The notes below the pieces were generated by a model. The model saw nothing but the letters and a program-made list of their open reading frames with translations. It had not been told where the DNA came from and ran no database searches. A program made the translations under genes and the position numbers. From contig NZ_ADAQ01000010.1 in the NCBI RefSeq assembly GCF_000176515.1, forward strand, positions 186,001-250,000: a stretch of DNA of 64,000 nucleotides, given 5' to 3'. Positions 60,702-64,000 of this stretch are shown here, one piece after another (positions within the stretch are counted from its first letter, which is position 1; each line of letters starts with the position of its first letter). The DNA comes from Grimontia hollisae CIP 101886. Lineage in GTDB: Bacteria > Pseudomonadota > Gammaproteobacteria > Enterobacterales > Vibrionaceae.

Positions 60702-62044
60702 TGAGTGAATTAAACACATTAGAAAGCGCCATAGAGCAGGTGCTTGAACTGGCGAAAAAAAGTGGCGCCCAGGCAGATGTGATTGCATCCAGCAGCGAAA
60801 GTTTCAGTCTGAAAGCGGATCAGGGCGAACTGTCTGAATACAAGGTCACTGCCAGTCAGGTGATTGGCGTTCGGGTGATCAAAGACGAACACGTCGCCAT
60901 CAGCTACTCCGAATCTCTGGAGCCGGATAATCTTGCCCAGATGGTCGCTCAGGCGCTGACCAATGCCAGCTTTACCAAGAAAGATCCGCTGCAAAAAATC
61001 CGCGCTGAGGGATTGAACATCCGCACGGATTATCCTGAAATCTACCAACAGGACAACGCCACGCCAGAGCAGAAAATTGAGCTGGCCCTGTCGCTGGAAA
61101 GTAAGATCCGGGAAAAACCCTTGGCAAAAGGCGCGCCGTACAATGGGTACAGTGAAAGCAGCGGTATTACCCTGCTGGGCAACACACTGGGGACCCGCTG
61201 TTTCCACCAGTCACGCTCCCTGAGCTGTTATACCGCAGCACTCTTGGATCACAACGACAAACAAGCCATGCATGTCGCCGCTTCGGTTGCCCGCACCTTT
61301 GACGGCCTGACGCCGGAGAAAGTGATCAACGATGCTTACGAAATGGCGGAAGCCTTGCTTGAAGGCGCGCCGATTGCCACTGGGCAATATTCGGTGATTT
61401 TTGAGCAAGATTGTCTGAACGAGTTACTTGGTGCCTTCGGCAGCTGCTTCTCTGGCGAATCAGCAAAACGCGGTATCAACCCCTGGCGCGATAAAGTAGG
61501 CCAACAGGTTGCCAGCCCGTTGCTGACATTCCGGGACGTCGCCTATATGCCGGGCGGCCACGCGATCAAGGCGTTCGACGGTGAAGGCTTTGCTACCGGT
61601 GACACCACGCTAATTGAGAATGGCGAACTGGTTGGCCTTTTACATAATTCGGCCACAGCGGCGCATTTTGGTGTGGCGCATACGGCCAATGCTGGCCGCT
61701 CACCCAAAGGCACTTTGAGCGTAAGCTCCCGTCATGATGTGATTGGTGCAGGCACCAGCAGTGAAGCGGAAGTGACGGCCGGTGAATACCTTGAACTGGT
61801 TGAATTGCAAGGTGTTCACTCCGGTGCCGATGCCATCAGTGGAGACTTCTCGTTTGGAGCAAGCGGTTTCCTTTGCCGTGACGGTAAACGCCTCCAGCCT
61901 GTCCGTGGTATCACGGTGGCCGGTAACTTCTACACCATGATCAAGGAAGTGGAAGCGGTTGGTAATACCGTGGTGCCAAACTATGCTGGCCAGTTCTATT
62001 CACCACTGATTCGCTTTGCGCGACTGAATATTGCCGGTAAGTAA
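60701..62044 (+). CDS. TldE/PmbA-like partner of the TldD protease
   Basis: A 447-residue TldE/PmbA-type subunit that completes the active site of the heterodimer but has no zinc motif itself. Landmarks are the N-terminal AKKSGAQADVIASSSESFSLK, the central DGEGFATGDTTLIENGELVGLLHNSATAAHFG, and the closing SGDFSFGASGFLCRDGKRLQPVRGITVAGNF. Start and TldD stop share a base (TGATG), showing that the pair is translated together. It is followed by a strong terminator. No candidate precursor peptide gene lies in the flanking gaps. Confidence 0.88.
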   Translation: MSELNTLESAIEQVLELAKKSGAQADVIASSSESFSLKADQGELSEYKVTASQVIGVRVIKDEHVAISYSESLEPDNLAQMVAQALTNASFTKKDPLQKIRAEGLNIRTDYPEIYQQDNATPEQKIELALSLESKIREKPLAKGAPYNGYSESSGITLLGNTLGTRCFHQSRSLSCYTAALLDHNDKQAMHVAASVARTFDGLTPEKVINDAYEMAEALLEGAPIATGQYSVIFEQDCLNELLGAFGSCFSGESAKRGINPWRDKVGQQVASPLLTFRDVAYMPGGHAIKAFDGEGFATGDTTLIENGELVGLLHNSATAAHFGVAHTANAGRSPKGTLSVSSRHDVIGAGTSSEAEVTAGEYLELVELQGVHSGADAISGDFSFGASGFLCRDGKRLQPVRGITVAGNFYTMIKEVEAVGNTVVPNYAGQFYSPLIRFARLNIAGK

Positions 62045-62057
62045 CTGATAAAACGTC

Positions 62058-62083
62058 AAAGAGCCCGAGATAGGGCTCTTTTA
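62058..62083 (+). terminator. intrinsic terminator after the TldE-like gene
   Basis: AAAGAGCCC (62058-62066) pairs with GGGCTCTTT (62073-62081) and is followed by TAAC. It may also serve the convergent NYN gene. Confidence 0.9.
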
Positions 62084-62103
62084 ACATAGAAATCTGGCAA
62101 GCG

Positions 62104-62589
62104 TTAAAGCAGCAAGTCGTCTTCAATACCGATAAACCGGTCGACACTGTTAATCAATGAGTTGGCCGTCAGCATGGGCACACCGAACACAATGGCTTCT
62201 TTACCATAGCGCTCACGCACTTTGTTCATCAGCAAATCAAAATCACCGTCGCCAGAAAGCAAAACCACGGTATCTACCTCTGGGGCCATTTCCATCACGT
62301 CAATAGCAATACCTACATCCCAGTCACCTTTGGTGCTACCATCGCTGCGCTGGATGTAAGGCTTCAGCTTCACTTCAAAACCGATATGGCGAAGGGCATC
62401 CTGAAACTTGATTTGCTGGTCGTCATCACGCCTGATGGCGTACGCATTGGCACAGACCACGTCCCCCATTTCCTGAAGACGCTGCCACAATTTCCGGTAG
62501 TTAAACTGGCGGCCATATGCCTGACGGGTGGTGTAGTACACGTTTTGAACATCTGCGAATACAGCGATTTTTTTCAAGGAAAAACCCAT
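62104..62589 (-). CDS. NYN domain protein, LabA/DUF88 type ribonuclease-like
   Basis: A 161-residue single NYN domain (PIN-like RNase fold). The acidic metal site is visible: AVFADVQNVYYTTRQ (aspartate), GDWDVGIAIDVMEMAP (aspartates) and VVLLSGDGDFDLLMNKV (aspartates). Related LabA proteins affect circadian or developmental gene expression; enzyme targets are not known. The ATG at 62589 has a weak upstream A-rich site. It is a single gene. Confidence 0.9.
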   Translation of the reverse strand: MGFSLKKIAVFADVQNVYYTTRQAYGRQFNYRKLWQRLQEMGDVVCANAYAIRRDDDQQIKFQDALRHIGFEVKLKPYIQRSDGSTKGDWDVGIAIDVMEMAPEVDTVVLLSGDGDFDLLMNKVRERYGKEAIVFGVPMLTANSLINSVDRFIGIEDDLLL

Positions 62590-62692
62590 TGTGAGTGTGA
62601 CATTTCACGGTGAGAATAGCACAGCAGAGAGTAAAAACGGGGCGAGGAAAAGAGATAACGTAAATTCTGCCTGACCTGTCAGTTTACCCCTA

Positions 62693-63550
62693 TCAGTTCA
62701 CAACCGACGCAGCGTTGATAAAGACGTCTCTTAACGGTTTGCTTTTTAGCACCCGGCCATGTCCCAAGCCCTCAGTTTCTACCAAAGTGACATGCCCAAA
62801 ATGCTCAGACGCTTCTTTCGATACGCCAAACGGGGCAAACCTGTCACTTTTGTCATGGACAATAAATACCGGTGATTGACGGGCTGCGAGCTTATTAAAT
62901 GGATCGATATCTTCAATGCGTACTCCGTATTCTTCACTCACTGTCGCCACCACTTCTTTGAAAAGCTTCATTGAATAACCGGACGCTTCAACCGTACCAA
63001 AGAGGTTTTCCCAATATTTAAGTACTGGGGCAACCAGGATAATGGGCTTACCCATCAACACAGGATGCTCACTTTCCAGCAAGGTCGCCCCGCCCATAGA
63101 ATGGGCAATCACCCCTTCAATGCTTTCCTGGTGGTTCAAAATATCGTCCAATGCCTTCAGAAAGGCAGGTATACTGCCTTCTTTCCCGTCACTTTTCCCA
63201 TGACCCGGATGGTCGTAGGCCAGCGCAGTAAAACCCGCTGCGGCAATATATTCCATCAGAGGAAAAAACTGGTTTGAGGAACCCGACCACCCATGCGTTA
63301 GCATCCAGGTTGGGCCAGAGCCCAACCTATACGTCATCATTTTGCCCTGCGCGGTCTCTACTGTCGCAATTTCCATACCTGCAGGCACTGGATTCACCTC
63401 TCGCCCTTTCGCTGGGGTCAGGAACAGTTTGCGAGCGGTCTTCAGCGCATGCTTGGGCGCGATTTTATGGTGGAAACGGCTTGCGATGTTCAACGCTTTT
63501 TTGCGGACACTGAACCGGTTGCTATTACCGAAGTAGATTTTGCTACTCAT
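62693..63550 (-). CDS. alpha/beta hydrolase fold protein
   Basis: A 285-residue alpha/beta hydrolase. The oxyanion region is in MLTHGWSGSSNQFF, the nucleophile is the serine in IAHSMGGATLLES (the GxSxG becomes AHSMGG), the acid is in FIVHDKSDRFAPF, and the histidine is in ETEGLGHGRVLK. DHPGHGKSDG is the usual loop. An N-terminal helix (RFSVRKKALNIASRFHHKIAPKHA) precedes the domain. The substrate is not deducible. It lies 76 bases downstream of the TetR gene on the same strand and may be controlled by it. Confidence 0.9.
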   Translation of the reverse strand: MSSKIYFGNSNRFSVRKKALNIASRFHHKIAPKHALKTARKLFLTPAKGREVNPVPAGMEIATVETAQGKMMTYRLGSGPTWMLTHGWSGSSNQFFPLMEYIAAAGFTALAYDHPGHGKSDGKEGSIPAFLKALDDILNHQESIEGVIAHSMGGATLLESEHPVLMGKPIILVAPVLKYWENLFGTVEASGYSMKLFKEVVATVSEEYGVRIEDIDPFNKLAARQSPVFIVHDKSDRFAPFGVSKEASEHFGHVTLVETEGLGHGRVLKSKPLRDVFINAASVVN

Positions 63551-63626
63551 GGGTGCTCCTCTATTTTTAGAACGGTCGTGCTATTTAAATTCAAAGAAAA
63601 AGCAGACCAGCAATCCATCTGCTTAA

Positions 63627-64000
63627 TTATGATTTTTTCCGGGCTTTGGCGAACAAATCGTCAATGCCTTTCCAGAATTTCTGGGCACATTCCGATTCCA
63701 GTTTTAACGTCCTGAACAGGTGACTGCTGAGATACAAGCCATACAGTTCATAAACCGTCTGCCAACAATCCAGATCATCATGAAACTCGCCGGTTTCAAT
63801 GCCTTTCTCAAACTGTATTCGCAGGTAGTTGAGCCAGGTTTTAATCGTACCTTCCAGTGCCTGTTGCATTGGGTCATCATCGTTATGGCTCTCTCGCCAG
63901 GCATCAAGAAACATGCAGCTTCCCTGAAAGGAATCGTTCCAGGTTAACCAGTTATCCAGCATATGGCGAATCTTGGCCTCAATGCTGGGATGCGACGCAT
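63627..64000 (-). CDS. TetR/AcrR family regulator, C-terminal part
   Basis: The frame is open to the right edge, so the N-terminal helix-turn-helix lies outside the window. The visible 123 residues form the helical ligand-binding half: ASHPSIEAKIRHMLDNWL, then GSCMFLDAWRESHNDDDP typical of the TetR_C_13-like group, and a C-terminal helix ending LFAKARKKS. It probably regulates the alpha/beta hydrolase gene just downstream. Its ligand is unknown. Confidence 0.75.
   Translation of the reverse strand, partial: ASHPSIEAKIRHMLDNWLTWNDSFQGSCMFLDAWRESHNDDDPMQQALEGTIKTWLNYLRIQFEKGIETGEFHDDLDCWQTVYELYGLYLSSHLFRTLKLESECAQKFWKGIDDLFAKARKKS

Noticed and set aside
1-64000. CRISPR arrays, rRNA, tRNA and full insertion sequences
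   Set aside because: None was found: there are no regularly spaced palindromic repeats, no transposase gene and no structural RNA signature. The only tandem arrays are the coding repeats of the kinase gene and the 18-base duplication near ureA.

Overview
The window looks like a chromosomal segment of a marine gammaproteobacterium, most likely Vibrionaceae in the Grimontia/Enterovibrio/Photobacterium neighbourhood. This is inferred from the style of the housekeeping genes (nrdDG, phhAB, ylqF, DUF2797, an S4-domain YbcJ-like gene) and from moderate base composition; no rRNA or tRNA gene is visible to confirm it. Most of the window is dense, ordinary coding DNA with clear intrinsic terminators, interrupted by several accessory metabolic islands.

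Layout. 1-6.9 kb: the 5' part of a BCCT transporter, a hypothetical gene, the molybdate transporter modABC, a small hypothetical gene, a region with two candidate very short minus-strand genes, an S4 RNA-binding protein and a TDT/SLAC1-type channel. 6.9-18.4 kb: one long minus-strand unit, urtABCDE (urea ABC importer) followed by ureDABCE-orf-ureFG (urease and its nickel assembly factors). It is preceded by a recognisable sigma-54 promoter and two NtrC-like sites, so it reads as a nitrogen-limitation operon that imports urea and hydrolyses it. 18.4-22.8 kb: a StbD/StbE (Phd-RelE type) toxin-antitoxin pair, phhAB (phenylalanine to tyrosine) with a TyrR box, an EAL phosphodiesterase and the ribosome-assembly GTPase YlqF.

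22.8-33.8 kb: a taurine-type organosulfonate island. On the minus strand lie xsc, a SnoaL-like TauX, an FAD-dependent TauY and a three-part TRAP importer. Divergent from xsc run a CobS-like AAA+ ATPase, a CobT-like VWA protein and an IclR regulator. Taurine would be imported, oxidatively deaminated to sulfoacetaldehyde, and split by Xsc to acetyl phosphate and sulfite. The cobST pair has no cobN partner here and may act as a remodelling chaperone. Repeated operator-like 16-mers stand in front of both xsc and the iclR gene.

33.8-54.3 kb: mixed genes. They include a small P-loop protein, RidA, YceI, tyrB, a retropepsin-like protease, the anaerobic ribonucleotide reductase nrdDG with FNR boxes, an exonuclease-phosphatase family protein, DUF2797, a hotdog thioesterase, an M48 lipoprotein protease, a CheY-CheC fusion with a PAS protein, a MOSC-ferredoxin reductase fusion, and a LysR-dgcN-dgcA D-glutamate module. 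54.3-64 kb: a fatty-acid desaturase under a perfect FabR/DesT-like palindrome, a GNAT protein, a striking gene for a minimal protein kinase with six exact 19-residue repeats centred on PDY/EPDY tyrosines (probably a secreted effector), a CobW-type GTPase, a noncanonical TldD/TldE protease pair, an NYN nuclease, an alpha/beta hydrolase and the end of a TetR regulator.

The most unusual items are the repeat-kinase gene (56.7-57.7 kb) and the cobST genes placed next to the taurine pathway (30.1-32.8 kb).
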